Shown: positions 31,954 to 42,029, numbered from the stretch's first letter. The stretch is DNA of 64,000 nt from Prosthecobacter algae (GCF_039542385.1 NZ_BAABIA010000001.1:1-64000), one strand, 5' to 3'. Made by a program: numbers and translations. Notes: generated by a model from the sequence alone, not told the origin.

Positions 31954-32583
31954 CTATTTCACTGGATGCCAGCGGTAGTGTCCTGTCAGCGGGAACTCAA
32001 AGAGACGATCTTCTAGCTGGGGGCCGCTGCCGATGTTGTGGACGATCCAGGGAGTATCACCGCCATCGGGCGCAGGCACGACGAGGGCGATGTGCGGCAG
32101 TTTGCCTTCCACCGTGCAGGTGATGAGGTCGCCCGGGAGGTAATCGGCAGCCTTTTGCGTGATGGGGAGGGCGGCTCCTTGGCGCTTGAAGAAGGTTTGC
32201 AGATTCGGCACGCGGCGGTGGTCAATATGGGGATCCGGCTTGGCCAGGCCCCAGTTTTTAGGATAGGCGGAAAAGTGCCGCTTCATGTCCTCATGCACCA
32301 ACTTTTGCAGGTCGAATCCCAGGCTACGATAGCTTCGGATGACCTCATCCGTGCACACGCCTGTGTCGGCGGGTACATCGCCGCCAGGGTAGGGGATGCG
32401 CACGTAGGCCCCATCATACCGCACCGTGCTCGCCGTGCGGTCCAGGGCAGCATGGCAGAGACGGCTGGCAAAGTTGGTATCGGAAGTGGGAAGTCGAGCG
32501 CGGGCTGCGGCAGCGCGTTCAGGCGTGTCCGCCCCAGAGGAAGCGGTGAAAAGGGTAAGGGCAGCGAGCAGGGGAAGGCGCAT
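31954..32583 (-). CDS. DUF1287 family exported protein
   Basis: A 209-residue protein from the ATG at 32583, where a signal peptide begins (MRLPLLAALTLFTASSGA); a longer open frame upstream overlaps the DUF1501 gene region and is rejected. Family landmarks are YDGAYVRIPYPGGDVPADTG, VCTDEVIRSYRSLGFDLQKL, VHEDMKRHF, DYLPGDLITC, PHIALVV and HNIGSGPQLEDRLF. Its Cys-Thr-Asp and His motifs suit an NlpC/P60-like fold, so cell-wall hydrolysis is possible but unproven. It lies 102 bp upstream of the serine hydrolase on the same strand. Confidence 0.85.
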   Translation of the reverse strand: MRLPLLAALTLFTASSGADTPERAAAARARLPTSDTNFASRLCHAALDRTASTVRYDGAYVRIPYPGGDVPADTGVCTDEVIRSYRSLGFDLQKLVHEDMKRHFSAYPKNWGLAKPDPHIDHRRVPNLQTFFKRQGAALPITQKAADYLPGDLITCTVEGKLPHIALVVPAPDGGDTPWIVHNIGSGPQLEDRLFEFPLTGHYRWHPVK

Positions 32584-32796
32584 GAGGGGTGAATCGCTTG
32601 GATGTCTTTCGGGCAGCCGATGTTCAAGCGGATGGCTGATTCCATCCGTGCAATGGACTTTCCAGGGGAATCCTGGGTGATTTCGCCTCCTTTGGCAAGA
32701 TGCGCTCCCTATCTTCGTAAGGGCGGAGTATCCATTCGTTCTTGTCTTGGTTAGGCCAGAAGGAGTAAGCTTTCCCCATCCACCATCTCTACCGCC

Positions 32797-34266
32797 ATGT
32801 TTCGCATCCCTGGAGCCCTCGGCAAAGACCTCTGTGACAAAGACCTGGGCATGACCCGGCGGGACATTCTGCGCATCGGCGGAGCGTCCATGATGGGCCT
32901 GACCCTGAACAACATGTTCCGCGCCCAGGCCGCCTCGGTGAACTCCGCTGCGGCCGGTCGTGTGGGCTGGGGCAAAGCGAAGCACGTGCTCATGATTTAC
33001 CTCCAGGGCGGCCCTAGCCACCTGGACCTCTGGGACCCGAAGGAAAACGTGCCGGACAAGGTGCGTTCCGCCTTCAAGACCATCCCAACCAAGATCCCTG
33101 GCCATCATTTTACCGAGATCCTGCCCCAGCTTGCGAAGGTGAATGACAAGTTCACCACGATCAATTCGATGAGCTACACGCCTAACGGATTGTTCAACCA
33201 CACGGCGGCCATTTACCAGATCATGACCGGCTACACCACTGATAAGGTGAGCCCCTCCGGTCAGCTCGAGCCGCCGAATGCAAAGGACTTCCCGAACTTC
33301 GGCAGCAACATCATCCGCCTAAAGCCGATGGATGAGCCGATGCTCCCTTTCGTGATGCTGCCTCGCCCGCTTCAGGAATCCAACGTCGTGGGTAAAGGCG
33401 GCACCGCGGGTTTCCTGGGCAAGGCTTACGATCCCTACACCCTCTATCCCGATGGGGATGACCTGGACATGGGCAAGATGGACCGCATCAAGATCGAAGA
33501 TCTGCAACTGCGGCCCGACCTTTTTAGCGTGCGGCTCCAGCGCCGCGCCAAGCTACGCGATGCCATCAATGACCAGATGCCTGCCATTGAAGAAGCGGTG
33601 AAGGACCTGAGCCTGGACAGCTACTACAACCAGGCGCTGAACCTCATCGCCAGTGGCCGCGCACGGGATGCTTTTGCCCTGGATCGTGAGTCGCCGAAAC
33701 TGCGCGATCGTTATGGCCGCAACACCTTCGGCCAAAGCTGCATGCTGGCGCGCCGCCTCATCGAGTCTGGTACTCGCGTGGTGGAGCTCATCTGGCCCAA
33801 GGTGGCGAATTCGGACAATCATTCCTGGGATCATCACGTGGGCCTGACCCAGCGCATGAAAAGCCAGAGCGGCCCCATGCTGGACCAGGGCCTGAGCGCC
33901 CTTTTTGAAGATCTGGACGCCAGTGGCCTACTGGATGAGACGCTCGTCGTGGCCCTGGGTGAATTTGGCCGCAGTCCCGAAAAAGGCGTGTCTACCTCCG
34001 GCAATGGCAACAGTGCCGATGGCCGCGACCACTGGCCTTACTGCTACACCGCCATCATCGGCGGGGCAGGCATCAAGCGCGGTTATGTTCACGGCAAATC
34101 GGACAAGACAGGCTCTTCCCCAGCGGAAGATCCGGTGCACCCGACCGAGCTACTCGCCACCATTTACCACGCCGTCGGCATTGACCCGGAGACCATCGTT
34201 TACAACCACCTCAACCAGCCCCGCGAACTGGTGAAGGCCAAGCCCGTGACGAAGCTGTTTGCTTGA
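32797..34266 (+). CDS. DUF1501 Tat-exported protein
   Basis: A 489-residue protein of the sulfatase-like DUF1501 family, abundant in Planctomycetes and Verrucomicrobia. A twin-arginine-type signal is visible ([17 protein letters not shown], residues about 19-35), followed by [60 protein letters not shown] and [14 protein letters not shown]. Members usually sit next to a DUF1549/DUF1553 cytochrome-type gene; here the gene stands alone. The function is unknown. An intrinsic terminator follows at 34304. Confidence 0.93.
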   Translation: MFRIPGALGKDLCDKDLGMTRRDILRIGGASMMGLTLNNMFRAQAASVNSAAAGRVGWGKAKHVLMIYLQGGPSHLDLWDPKENVPDKVRSAFKTIPTKIPGHHFTEILPQLAKVNDKFTTINSMSYTPNGLFNHTAAIYQIMTGYTTDKVSPSGQLEPPNAKDFPNFGSNIIRLKPMDEPMLPFVMLPRPLQESNVVGKGGTAGFLGKAYDPYTLYPDGDDLDMGKMDRIKIEDLQLRPDLFSVRLQRRAKLRDAINDQMPAIEEAVKDLSLDSYYNQALNLIASGRARDAFALDRESPKLRDRYGRNTFGQSCMLARRLIESGTRVVELIWPKVANSDNHSWDHHVGLTQRMKSQSGPMLDQGLSALFEDLDASGLLDETLVVALGEFGRSPEKGVSTSGNGNSADGRDHWPYCYTAIIGGAGIKRGYVHGKSDKTGSSPAEDPVHPTELLATIYHAVGIDPETIVYNHLNQPRELVKAKPVTKLFA

Positions 34267-34303
34267 CGTGGCTCTGCCAGCCTTGATCATTTGAATTGAA
34301 GAA

Positions 34304-34332
34304 GCCCGGGGATGACCCGGGCATCTTTTTTG
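34304..34332 (+). terminator. Intrinsic terminator after the DUF1501 gene
   Basis: GCCCGGG (34304-34310) and CCCGGGC (34315-34321) pair around GATGA, with a T-rich run about three bases later. A very similar hairpin stands at 35378-35400. Confidence 0.85.
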
Positions 34333-34348
34333 TGGGGGATCCATCATT

Positions 34349-34816
34349 ATGTCGTACCATATCACTCTCAGCAAATCGGAACCGAGCTCTGGAATTACCC
34401 CTCAAGAGTGGAGAGACTTTCTGGCGAGCCGCCCCGAGTTGGAGGTCGTTGAGGAGAATGCGCATTTTATCAGCGCTGTGCTTCTTCGGGACAGTAATCT
34501 AATTCTTCATTATTCTGCGGAGTCTGCCTCAGTGTTTACAAAGAATCCTGATGGACCGCAAATCATTGAATACATGGTATCCATTGCTCCACACTTTGAC
34601 GGAGTGGTGACCGGCGATGAGGGCGAGACATTTGCTACTGAAACTGATTTGGGCACGCAGAACGACTGGAACTCCCAGAAGAATGCACGCAATTCACGCA
34701 TAACAGAAGAGAAGCCCTGGTGGAAGCTGGAGCTTTCCCGAGGCAAGCGGATGATATTAGGTCTGCTGCTTGGACTTCTAATCGTCATCATCAAGGAGAT
34801 CTTTTTCACACAATGA
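34349..34816 (+). CDS. Hypothetical protein with C-terminal membrane anchor
   Basis: A 155-residue protein: a soluble alpha/beta N-terminal domain (ITPQEWRDFLASRPELEVVE, IEYMVSIAPHFDGVVTGDEG), a Gln/Asn-rich linker, then one C-terminal helix (MILGLLLGLLIVIIKEIFF), so it is probably tail-anchored. The DNA is visibly less GC-rich than its neighbours, suggesting transfer. I do not recognise the family. Small, isolated proteins of this look are often immunity or contact-dependent factors, but no toxin is nearby. Confidence 0.6.
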   Translation: MSYHITLSKSEPSSGITPQEWRDFLASRPELEVVEENAHFISAVLLRDSNLILHYSAESASVFTKNPDGPQIIEYMVSIAPHFDGVVTGDEGETFATETDLGTQNDWNSQKNARNSRITEEKPWWKLELSRGKRMILGLLLGLLIVIIKEIFFTQ

Positions 34817-34851
34817 GAATTCAACAATGCTAGGCCCTATTCGTTCCTCCC

Positions 34852-35262
34852 GTGAATACTGTAGTGACAAGCGAAATTAAAACTGGCGAGCTTACCTTTC
34901 ACTGGGTTACCGGATACTACGACGGCGTGTTATCTGGCTTCGCAAGCTGGCAAGGACGGCTATGCTATTTTGAAATTAGTGAAGACACAGCCACCAATCG
35001 GAGGTTTTCGATACATAGCTTGAGCGACGAAGAAGTACTTAATGCCATTCAAGAAAACGAAGAGTTCAAAGCGCGTCACGGCAACCACAACGACCTTCTC
35101 CCCGACGGCTCTTCTGCTGGGGGAAAGTGTATCACAACATTGAAGGATGCCGCTGCCATGGGTTATGAAATTGCCTCCGCAATGGCAGCCGATACTTGGC
35201 AACCTTCTGATTCCTATCGCCTCAATCCAGTCATTGGATGGTTTACGTCAACGACCTTCTAA
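34852..35262 (+). CDS. Hypothetical cytoplasmic protein
   Basis: A 136-residue protein from a GTG start (GTG AAT ACT), 36 bp after the previous gene. The N-terminal half (ELTFHWVTGYYDGVLSGFAS, GRLCYFEI) looks like a small beta domain of the kind seen in immunity-type proteins; the C-terminal half is helical (KDAAAMGYEIASAMAADTW). There is no signal or membrane segment. Base composition matches the preceding gene rather than the flanks, so the two probably travelled together. The function is unknown. Confidence 0.55.
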   Translation: MNTVVTSEIKTGELTFHWVTGYYDGVLSGFASWQGRLCYFEISEDTATNRRFSIHSLSDEEVLNAIQENEEFKARHGNHNDLLPDGSSAGGKCITTLKDAAAMGYEIASAMAADTWQPSDSYRLNPVIGWFTSTTF

Positions 35263-35369
35263 AGGGCTGGCCCTGTGTAGAAATTAACTGTTGGGAGTCA
35301 TTCTTCCTATCGTCATCACATGGCCAGGTGGCAGAGCCTGCGATTCAAGTTGGAGTGCAGGTTTTGGCC

Positions 35370-35408
35370 ACAAAAAAAGCCCGGGTGCTGAACCCGGGCT
35401 TTTTTGTG
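35370..35408. terminator. Bidirectional intrinsic terminator
   Basis: AGCCCGGG (35378-35385) pairs with CCCGGGCT (35393-35400), with an A-run on the left and a T-run on the right, so it can serve both the rightward small genes and the leftward cupredoxin gene. Confidence 0.88.
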
Positions 35409-35431
35409 AGAATCGGTCAATCCGTAGAGGT

Positions 35432-36091
35432 TTACTCCACGTGCATGACACCGTTCATGATCGCGCCATGACCGGGGAATGTGCAGAGGTAAGGGTAGTC
35501 ACCGGCAGCAGGGGCGGTGAATTCCAGGACTTCGGTCTGGTTCGGCTGGAGCAGCTTCGTGTGGAAAAGGACTTCTGGGCCCTCTGGGATGTAGCCTTTG
35601 GCCATGCCATCTGGGGCGGCCACCATCTGCATGGCCAGGGCCATCATCTTGTCTTTGCTGCCGGGGGTGCCGATGACGATGTTGTGCATCTGGGGAACGG
35701 CAGGGTGGGTGTTGTTGAAGGTGATCTTCACCTTCTGGCCAGCCTTCACATTGAATTCTTTCAAGTCGTAAGCCAGGGGATTGGCGGTATCGGGCTTGAT
35801 GGTGATTTCAGCAGCAGGGCCGGCGAATGCGGCCGGGGCGGCGGTGGCAGCAGCGACTGGAGCGGCGGCGGCAGGGGTAGTCGCGGGTGCAGCGGGAGCT
35901 TCCGCAGCAGGAGCGGTGGGGGCGGCCACTTCAGCCACAGGTTCTTTCGGAGAGGCGGCATCCTTCACGCCGATCAGCAGGGTGGCACCCCAAAAGAGTG
36001 TGAATCCGCCGACAACGAGGGCGATGATCACATTGAGGATTTTCCAGATGGAGCCGGATTCTTCGGAGGGAGAGTGGGAATGCGCAGACAT
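35432..36091 (-). CDS. Membrane-anchored azurin/plastocyanin-like cupredoxin
   Basis: A 219-residue protein from the ATG at 36091. A short cytoplasmic lead, one membrane helix (IWKILNVIIALVVGGFTLFW), a 60-residue Ala/Pro tether and a C-terminal blue-copper domain follow in order. Copper ligands are visible as His in PQMHNIVIG and the Cys-x4-His-x4-Met loop in YLCTFPGHGAIMNGVM. The long LEFTAPAAGDYPYLCTFPGH motif is azurin-like. It probably shuttles electrons at the outer face of the inner membrane. No oxidase or nitrite reductase gene adjoins it. Confidence 0.88.
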   Translation of the reverse strand: MSAHSHSPSEESGSIWKILNVIIALVVGGFTLFWGATLLIGVKDAASPKEPVAEVAAPTAPAAEAPAAPATTPAAAAPVAAATAAPAAFAGPAAEITIKPDTANPLAYDLKEFNVKAGQKVKITFNNTHPAVPQMHNIVIGTPGSKDKMMALAMQMVAAPDGMAKGYIPEGPEVLFHTKLLQPNQTEVLEFTAPAAGDYPYLCTFPGHGAIMNGVMHVE

Positions 36092-36199
36092 GGCTAGGTT
36101 TTTAGGAGCCAGAAACAAGCACATACCACCCCAAACGCAACCCCCAAGCCGTCCGCCGCTTGCAACCCCGGCCCCCATCGCCACGTTTGTCTAATTATT

Positions 36200-38356
36200 A
36201 TGAGCGACTCCACCCCCAAACACACCAACGCCCTCATCCGCGAAAAGTCGCCGTATTTGCTCCAGCATGCCCACAATCCCGTGAACTGGCTGCCCTGGGG
36301 AGATGAGGCGATCGCCAAGGCGAAAGCTGAAGACAAGCCCATCTTCCTCTCCAGCGGCTACTCCACCTGCCACTGGTGCCACGTCATGGAGCGTGAATCC
36401 TTCGAGAATGAGGAAATCGCTGCCTACATCAATGAGCACTTTGTCCCCGTGAAGGTGGACCGGGAGGAGCGCCCCGACGTGGACCTCACCTACATGACCT
36501 ACGTGCAGGCAGCCACGGGCGGGGGCGGCTGGCCCATGTCGGTCTTTCTCACGCCAGAGTTGAAGCCCTTTTTTGGTGGTACCTACTTTCCACCTGAAAA
36601 TGCCCAGGGCCGCATCGGTTTTAAAAACCTGCTCCAAGAGCTGCACAAAGCCTGGATGGAAGATCGGGCCAAACTGCAGGCAAGCTCAGAGCGCTCCATC
36701 GCCAAACTCCAGGAACATCTGGACGGTGAAAATGCCGAGACCGAGGTCAAAACAGACGCCGTGGTGCAAAAAGCCTACGATGACCTGGCCAGTAGCTATG
36801 ACTACCACGAGGCCGGTTTCAGCGGCGCGCCGAAGTTCCCCCGCTCCAGTTCCATCAATCTGCTCCTGCGCATCCACCAGGCCTGGCTGAAGGATGCCGC
36901 GCGCAAAAGCGAGTCCGACTGGGCGGCGGAGATGTCGGTGAAAACCCTGCGCGCCATGGCCAATGGTGGTATCTGGGATCACGTGGGCGGCGGCATGCAT
37001 CGCTACGCTGTGGATAGCTACTGGCACATCCCGCATTACGAAAAGATGCTGTATGATCAGGGCCAGCTCCTCTGGGCCTATGCGGAGGGTTACCTCATCA
37101 CAAACTCGCCCTTCCTAGCGGATACCGCGCGGGAGATCGTCGGTTATGTGCAGCGGGACCTGCGCCACCCTCAGGGCGGCTTTTTCTCCGCCGAGGACGC
37201 CGATAGCTATGCTCAGGCAGGAGACGACCATAAAAAAGAAGGGGCCTTTTATGTGTGGAAGGCCAGCGAGATTGATGAACTGCTGGGCAAGGAAGAAGGC
37301 AGCATCTTTCGTTATTCCTTTGGCGCTCGGCGCGATGGCAATGCCCGCCCAGAAAGCGATCCTCACGGGGAACTGACGGGGCTGAACACCCTCTTCCGCG
37401 CCTACTCGGTGAAAAAGACGGCGGAGTTTTTCAAGAAGACCCCAGAGGAAGTCCTGGCCATCCAGGGCAGGGGGCTGAAGCTGCTGTTTGAAGCCCGCGC
37501 CAAGCGCCCGCGCCCGCATCTGGATGACAAAATCATCACCGCCTGGAACGGTCTCATGATCGCTGGTCTAGCCCGCGCTGGAGCGGCCCTTGGAGAGCCC
37601 AGCTTTCTCAAACTGGCGGCTGAGGCGGCCCAGTTCCTGCATGATGAACTCTGTGCAACTCCAGGCAAGGGGCTGCACCGGAGCTGGCGCGCTGGCGAGC
37701 GTGGCCCCAAAGGATTTGCCACCGACTACGCCTGCCTCATCCACGGTTTGCTAGATCTCTACCAGGCCAGTTTTGACGTGAAGTGGTTGCAGTGGGCCGT
37801 CGCCCTGCAAGCCGAGATGGATGGCCTGTTTTTGGACCAGGCAAACGGCGGTTACTACAGCGTCCACACCGAGATGGCGCACTCCGTTTTGCGCATCAAA
37901 GAAGACTACGATGGCGCGGAGCCTTCGCCGAATTCACTCGCGGCGCTGAACCTCGCTCGCCTCGCGGCCATGCTGGATCACCAGGGGTATGCCCTGCAAG
38001 CGGCCAAGATCACCACGCTTTTTGGCAATACCCTGCAGTCCAGCCCCTCCGCCGTGCCAGTGCTGGTCATGGCGGCAGACTTCTTGGAGAGCGGCAAGCA
38101 GCAGATCGTCCTCGCGGGCGATGCCACCTCGCCCGAATTCCAAGCCCTCGCCGCCGTGGTGCATCGTCGCCTGCTGCCCAAGGCCGTGCTGCTCCATGCC
38201 GATGGCGGCGAAGCACAGGCCTGGCTGGGTAAACAAAACGAGGCCCTGGCCGCCATGAAACCCGTGGAGGGAAAAGCCGCCGCCTACGTGTGCCAAAACT
38301 ACGCCTGCCTGGCCCCGGTGACGACGAAGGAGGCGCTGGAAAAGCTTTTGGCCTGA
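36200..38356 (+). CDS. DUF255 thioredoxin-domain protein (YyaL/SPATA20 family)
   Basis: A 718-residue protein, full length for the family. The N-terminal thioredoxin-like domain has a CxxC in [17 protein letters not shown] and the conserved [19 protein letters not shown]-like start (here [20 protein letters not shown]). It continues with [28 protein letters not shown] and [11 protein letters not shown], and an alpha/alpha toroid C-terminal part ([48 protein letters not shown]). The role is not settled; redox or sugar-related activity has been proposed. It is divergent from the cupredoxin gene, 108 bp away. Confidence 0.92.
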   Translation: MSDSTPKHTNALIREKSPYLLQHAHNPVNWLPWGDEAIAKAKAEDKPIFLSSGYSTCHWCHVMERESFENEEIAAYINEHFVPVKVDREERPDVDLTYMTYVQAATGGGGWPMSVFLTPELKPFFGGTYFPPENAQGRIGFKNLLQELHKAWMEDRAKLQASSERSIAKLQEHLDGENAETEVKTDAVVQKAYDDLASSYDYHEAGFSGAPKFPRSSSINLLLRIHQAWLKDAARKSESDWAAEMSVKTLRAMANGGIWDHVGGGMHRYAVDSYWHIPHYEKMLYDQGQLLWAYAEGYLITNSPFLADTAREIVGYVQRDLRHPQGGFFSAEDADSYAQAGDDHKKEGAFYVWKASEIDELLGKEEGSIFRYSFGARRDGNARPESDPHGELTGLNTLFRAYSVKKTAEFFKKTPEEVLAIQGRGLKLLFEARAKRPRPHLDDKIITAWNGLMIAGLARAGAALGEPSFLKLAAEAAQFLHDELCATPGKGLHRSWRAGERGPKGFATDYACLIHGLLDLYQASFDVKWLQWAVALQAEMDGLFLDQANGGYYSVHTEMAHSVLRIKEDYDGAEPSPNSLAALNLARLAAMLDHQGYALQAAKITTLFGNTLQSSPSAVPVLVMAADFLESGKQQIVLAGDATSPEFQALAAVVHRRLLPKAVLLHADGGEAQAWLGKQNEALAAMKPVEGKAAAYVCQNYACLAPVTTKEALEKLLA

Positions 38357-38408
38357 ACCGTGATTTGGCATTGATGCTGCACCGCCTTGCCTATTGAATC
38401 ACCCGCCG

Positions 38409-39329
38409 ATGCTCCGTTTCCTCCTCAGCCGCCTTTTGCAGGGCCTTGCCGTCATCCTTGGGGTGCTGGTGATCACCTTTGCTCTGCTGAAGATGGCCCC
38501 CGGCTCGCCTTTGCAGAGTGAACGAAACATCCCGGACCACATCCGTGCAAAGCAGGTCATCGCCCTCGGGCTGGACCAGCCCGTTTACGTGCAGTTGTGG
38601 CGGCACCTCGTCAGCTTTGCCACGTTCGATTTTCCGGCTTCCACGAAGAATCCAGGACGTGGGGTGGATGAGATCATCGTGCAGGCCTTTCCGGTCTCGG
38701 CCACCGTTGCCCTGGCAGCACTCACCATCGCCATCGGCATCGGCATCCCCATGGGTGCCCTGGCGGCGGTGCGTGCAAACACCTTCGATGACCGCGCCTG
38801 CATGCTCATGGCCACCCTGGGCATCTGCACGCCAAGCATGGTCCTGGGGCCACTGGTGGCGTTGGTGCTAGGGTTAAAACTTCGTTGGTTCAATGCGGCG
38901 GGTTGGTATGATTGGGATGACTGGGTCTTGCCATCCTTGACGTTAGGTATCATCTACAGCGCCTACATCGCCCGGCTCACTCGCGGGGGATTGCGGGAAA
39001 CCTTGGCGCAGGATTTCATCCGCACGGCTCGGGCCAAAGGCGCTTCTGAACTGGCTATCGTTTTCCGTCACTCGTTCAAGCTCGCCTGCCTACCCGTGCT
39101 GAACTATCTCGGCCCCACCGCCGCTGGGTTGATGACGGGTTCCATCGTCATCGAAACCGTCTTTCAGCTTCCCGGTTTAGGTCAGCACTTCGTCGGTGCA
39201 GCAGTGAACCGGGATTTTGTCCTCGCCATGGCCACCGCTGCCTTTTACGCCGTGCTGATCATCGGTTTCAATCTGCTGGTGGATTTCCTCCAAGCGCTGC
39301 TGAACCCCCGCATCGGATTCAAATCATGA
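38409..39329 (+). CDS. Oligopeptide/dipeptide-type ABC permease, DppB/OppB family
   Basis: A 306-residue permease from the ATG at 38409 (a TTG five codons earlier is less likely). It has six hydrophobic segments, LGVLVITFALLKMAPGSPLQ at the N terminus, and the EAA loop LAQDFIRTARAKGASELAIV with the FRHSFKLACLPVLNYLGP continuation typical of DppB. Its stop overlaps the start of the partner permease (ATGA). No periplasmic binding protein or ATPase is visible, so these must be encoded elsewhere. Confidence 0.92.
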   Translation: MLRFLLSRLLQGLAVILGVLVITFALLKMAPGSPLQSERNIPDHIRAKQVIALGLDQPVYVQLWRHLVSFATFDFPASTKNPGRGVDEIIVQAFPVSATVALAALTIAIGIGIPMGALAAVRANTFDDRACMLMATLGICTPSMVLGPLVALVLGLKLRWFNAAGWYDWDDWVLPSLTLGIIYSAYIARLTRGGLRETLAQDFIRTARAKGASELAIVFRHSFKLACLPVLNYLGPTAAGLMTGSIVIETVFQLPGLGQHFVGAAVNRDFVLAMATAAFYAVLIIGFNLLVDFLQALLNPRIGFKS

Positions 39330-40255
39330 GCGATGTGATTCCCAGCAACGAGGGATTCCAGCCCTCAGCCGACAAAGCGGTCTTGGTGCCCCTGCGGTCA
39401 CCGACTTCAGAATCCCCCGGCCAGCGCGCCTGGCGGCGGCTGACGCGCAGCCGCATCACCGTGGCGGCCATGCTGTTTATGGTGGCGCTTGTGGGCATCT
39501 GTCTTTTAGGGCCGCTAGTGTCGCCTTATTCGCAAAGTGACCAGGACCTGAATCTCAAGGCCGCAGGCCCTTCCGCTGCGCATTGGTTAGGCACGGATCC
39601 ACTGGGGCGCGACCTCGCCACGCGCATCCTGAAAGGCGGGCAGATCTCGCTGCTCGTGGGCATTCTCGCCACGGGTGTCGCGTCGGTGATTGGCGTCGGT
39701 TATGGCCTCATCGCAGGGCTCACCACGCGCCGTCTGGATGCGCTGATGATGCGGCTGGTGGATGTCCTCTACGCCTTTCCGTTCATCACCTTCGTCATCA
39801 TCCTGGTGCTTGTGTTTGGACGGGAGCTGTGGCTCATCTTTGTCGCCATCGGGGCTGTGGAATGGCTAACCATGGCGAGGGTGGTGCGTGGGCAGGTGCT
39901 GGCTTTGAAAAACCTGGAATTCGTCCTCGCCGCCCGGGCCAGTGGCGCAGGTTTCTGGCACATCTTGTTCAAGCACATGCTGCCGAATGTCATGGGGCCG
40001 GTCATCATCTACGCCAGCCTCACCGTCCCCGGCGTCATGCTGCTGGAGGCCACGCTGAGCTTCCTCGGCCTGGGCATCCAGCCGCCTGATGCTAGCTGGG
40101 GCGTCCTCATCCGCGAAGGCGCCGACAGCATGGAAACCTACCCCTGGCTCCTCATCGGCCCTGGTCTCTTCTTCAGTGCCACTCTGCTCGCGCTGAACAT
40201 CATCGGCGATGCCCTGCGCGATGCCCTGGATCCGAAGTCGGATGCGGGGGTGTGA
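39326..40255 (+). CDS. Oligopeptide/dipeptide-type ABC permease, DppC/OppC family
   Basis: A 309-residue permease with the OppC N-terminal domain (AWRRLTRSRITVAAMLFMVA, LLGPLVSPYSQSDQD, HWLGTDPLGRDLATRIL), six hydrophobic segments and the EAA loop LEFVLAARASGAGFWHILFK with HMLPNVMGPV. It is coupled to the DppB-like gene by a four-base overlap. It forms the heterodimeric membrane part of a peptide or similar importer. The MATE gene converges on it with adjacent stop codons. Confidence 0.92.
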   Translation: MSDVIPSNEGFQPSADKAVLVPLRSPTSESPGQRAWRRLTRSRITVAAMLFMVALVGICLLGPLVSPYSQSDQDLNLKAAGPSAAHWLGTDPLGRDLATRILKGGQISLLVGILATGVASVIGVGYGLIAGLTTRRLDALMMRLVDVLYAFPFITFVIILVLVFGRELWLIFVAIGAVEWLTMARVVRGQVLALKNLEFVLAARASGAGFWHILFKHMLPNVMGPVIIYASLTVPGVMLLEATLSFLGLGIQPPDASWGVLIREGADSMETYPWLLIGPGLFFSATLLALNIIGDALRDALDPKSDAGV

Positions 40256-41674
40256 TCAGGAGTCGGCGATCTCCACCAAGAGGTTGTCGGACGTTTCTTT
40301 CCCCACCCCCAGCAACTTCCACGCCCGCCACATGAGCAGCACGGCGGCGATGCCGAGACCTACGGCCAGGGCGGCCCAGATGCCGGTGGCCCCCCAGCCT
40401 CTTTGAATGCCCAGCACCCAGCCTAAAGGCAGCGAGATGATCCAGTAAGCCAGCACGGCGATCCAGGCGGAAACCTTCACATCATCCACGCCACGCAGGG
40501 CGGCGGCGGAGACGACTTGGAGCCCGTCGAAGAGTTGAAAAAGTCCCGCGACCAGGAGCAACGAGGCGGTGAGTTTGATCACCTCCGGTTCATTGACAAA
40601 GGCCCGCGCCAGGGGCTCGCCCCACAGGAAGCAGACCAGCATGGAGCACGACATGAAGGACGTGGCAAAAATCCAACTGCCCAGGAGCACCCGATGCAAA
40701 CGCGGCCGCTGATTCGCCCCCACAATCTCGCCCACCCGCACGGTCGTGGCCATGGAGATGCCCAAAGGCACCATGTAGGCCGTGGCGATGCAGGTGATGG
40801 CCACCTGATGTGAGGCCAGCGGCACCACGCCTAGCCAGCCGATCATGAGCGAGGCCAGCACAAAGGCCGTGACCTCCGCCAACTGGTGAAAACTGGTGGG
40901 AATGCCGATCTTCAGCAGGCTGGCGAACTCGGACCTCTGCCACCGCACCCACCACTTCTGCGGTGTCCAGAGGTGCAGCGTCCGGCTGTTTTTCAGCCAA
41001 ACAAAAAGCGCGATCATGCACAGCGTGCGCGAGACCAGGGTGGAGTAAGCTGCGCCTGCCAGCCCCATGGCGGGGAAGCCCCACTTGCCATGGATCCACA
41101 GCCAGTTCAGCAGGATGTCCAGAAACACCGACCCCAGCGTGATCCAGAACGGAGGCCAGGGACGGTTTAGGGCATCGGCATGGTTTTTCCACACCAGCGA
41201 GATGAGCGAGGGGATCAGGGAAACCGCACAGGGCAGCAGGTAAATGGGCGTCTGCAGCGTGACATCCCCCGGCTGGCTGAAATGGCCCAGTAAGGGGATG
41301 AGCAACAGCGTGGCGAGAACCACCACCAGGCCCAGGCCCAGAGCCAGCCAGGTGCCGTGAATGACGGCGCTTTTGGCATCTTCGGGTTGTTTGGCCCCAT
41401 GCGCCTGCGAGACCCGCACGGAGACGGAGCTCAGCAGCCCCATGCCCACCACAAAGGGCACGGCCAGCAGGGTATTGGCAAAGGTGGCCGCACCGAGCGA
41501 GACGACCCCCACACTGCCGATCATCACCGTATCAGACACGCCCATCAGCATGTGACTGAGTTGGCCGGAGATGAGGGGGAGCGCGAGTTTTAATGTCGCC
41601 CGGTTTTCCTGGGCAAAGGTGGGCCACGGCTGAGGTGGCGGTGTAACAGGCGATGAAGAAAGAGAGGAATGCAT
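40256..41674 (-). CDS. MATE family efflux transporter
   Basis: A 472-residue protein with twelve hydrophobic segments in two homologous halves. Family marks are ISGQLSHMLMGVSDTVMIGS, LGAATFANTLLAVPFVVGMG, RVSQAHGAKQPEDAKSAVIH and VRVGEIVGANQRPRLHRVLL. NorM-like MATE proteins export cationic drugs or metabolites using sodium or protons. The leader of its message contains an intrinsic terminator (41760-41725), suggesting attenuation. Confidence 0.93.
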   Translation of the reverse strand: MHSSLSSSPVTPPPQPWPTFAQENRATLKLALPLISGQLSHMLMGVSDTVMIGSVGVVSLGAATFANTLLAVPFVVGMGLLSSVSVRVSQAHGAKQPEDAKSAVIHGTWLALGLGLVVVLATLLLIPLLGHFSQPGDVTLQTPIYLLPCAVSLIPSLISLVWKNHADALNRPWPPFWITLGSVFLDILLNWLWIHGKWGFPAMGLAGAAYSTLVSRTLCMIALFVWLKNSRTLHLWTPQKWWVRWQRSEFASLLKIGIPTSFHQLAEVTAFVLASLMIGWLGVVPLASHQVAITCIATAYMVPLGISMATTVRVGEIVGANQRPRLHRVLLGSWIFATSFMSCSMLVCFLWGEPLARAFVNEPEVIKLTASLLLVAGLFQLFDGLQVVSAAALRGVDDVKVSAWIAVLAYWIISLPLGWVLGIQRGWGATGIWAALAVGLGIAAVLLMWRAWKLLGVGKETSDNLLVEIADS

Positions 41675-41724
41675 AAACGCTGCCGCGAAAGGTTGGGGGA
41701 GAGTGCAGGGACGGGCAGCGGCGC

Positions 41725-41760
41725 AAAAAAACCACGGCCCGGGGTGAGGGGAGCCGTGGT
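41725..41760 (-). terminator. Terminator-like hairpin inside the MATE mRNA leader
   Basis: On the leftward strand ACCACGGC (41760-41753) pairs with GCCGTGGT (41738-41731) and is followed by a run of seven T (41731-41725), then about 50 nt to the MATE start at 41674. No leftward gene lies upstream: the next gene runs rightward. It therefore sits in the MATE leader, as in transcription attenuators. A 25-codon leftward frame (41863-41786, MIRIARPKFDALPG...) ends just before it and could be a leader peptide. Confidence 0.65.
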
Positions 41761-42029
41761 GGGAGTGTCGTCAGATTCGGTGCACTCAGCCTGCCACAGG
41801 CCCCTGTCCAGCCAGGCGAGAGCCTGGCAGGGCGTCAAATTTGGGGCGGGCAATCCGAATCATGTCGTTAGGCTGCCATCGCGGCGGTGAAATGTCAATT
41901 CCTAGGTGAGGTGCCTTTTTGTCACCTGCCCCTCATTCCGCAGAAAGAAGGCTTTTGTTGAAGTGGGGAGAAGATTCATACTGCGACGTGAGTTTTTCTC
42001 CTTCTCGCCCGTTTTGCTTTGCCCTGCCT

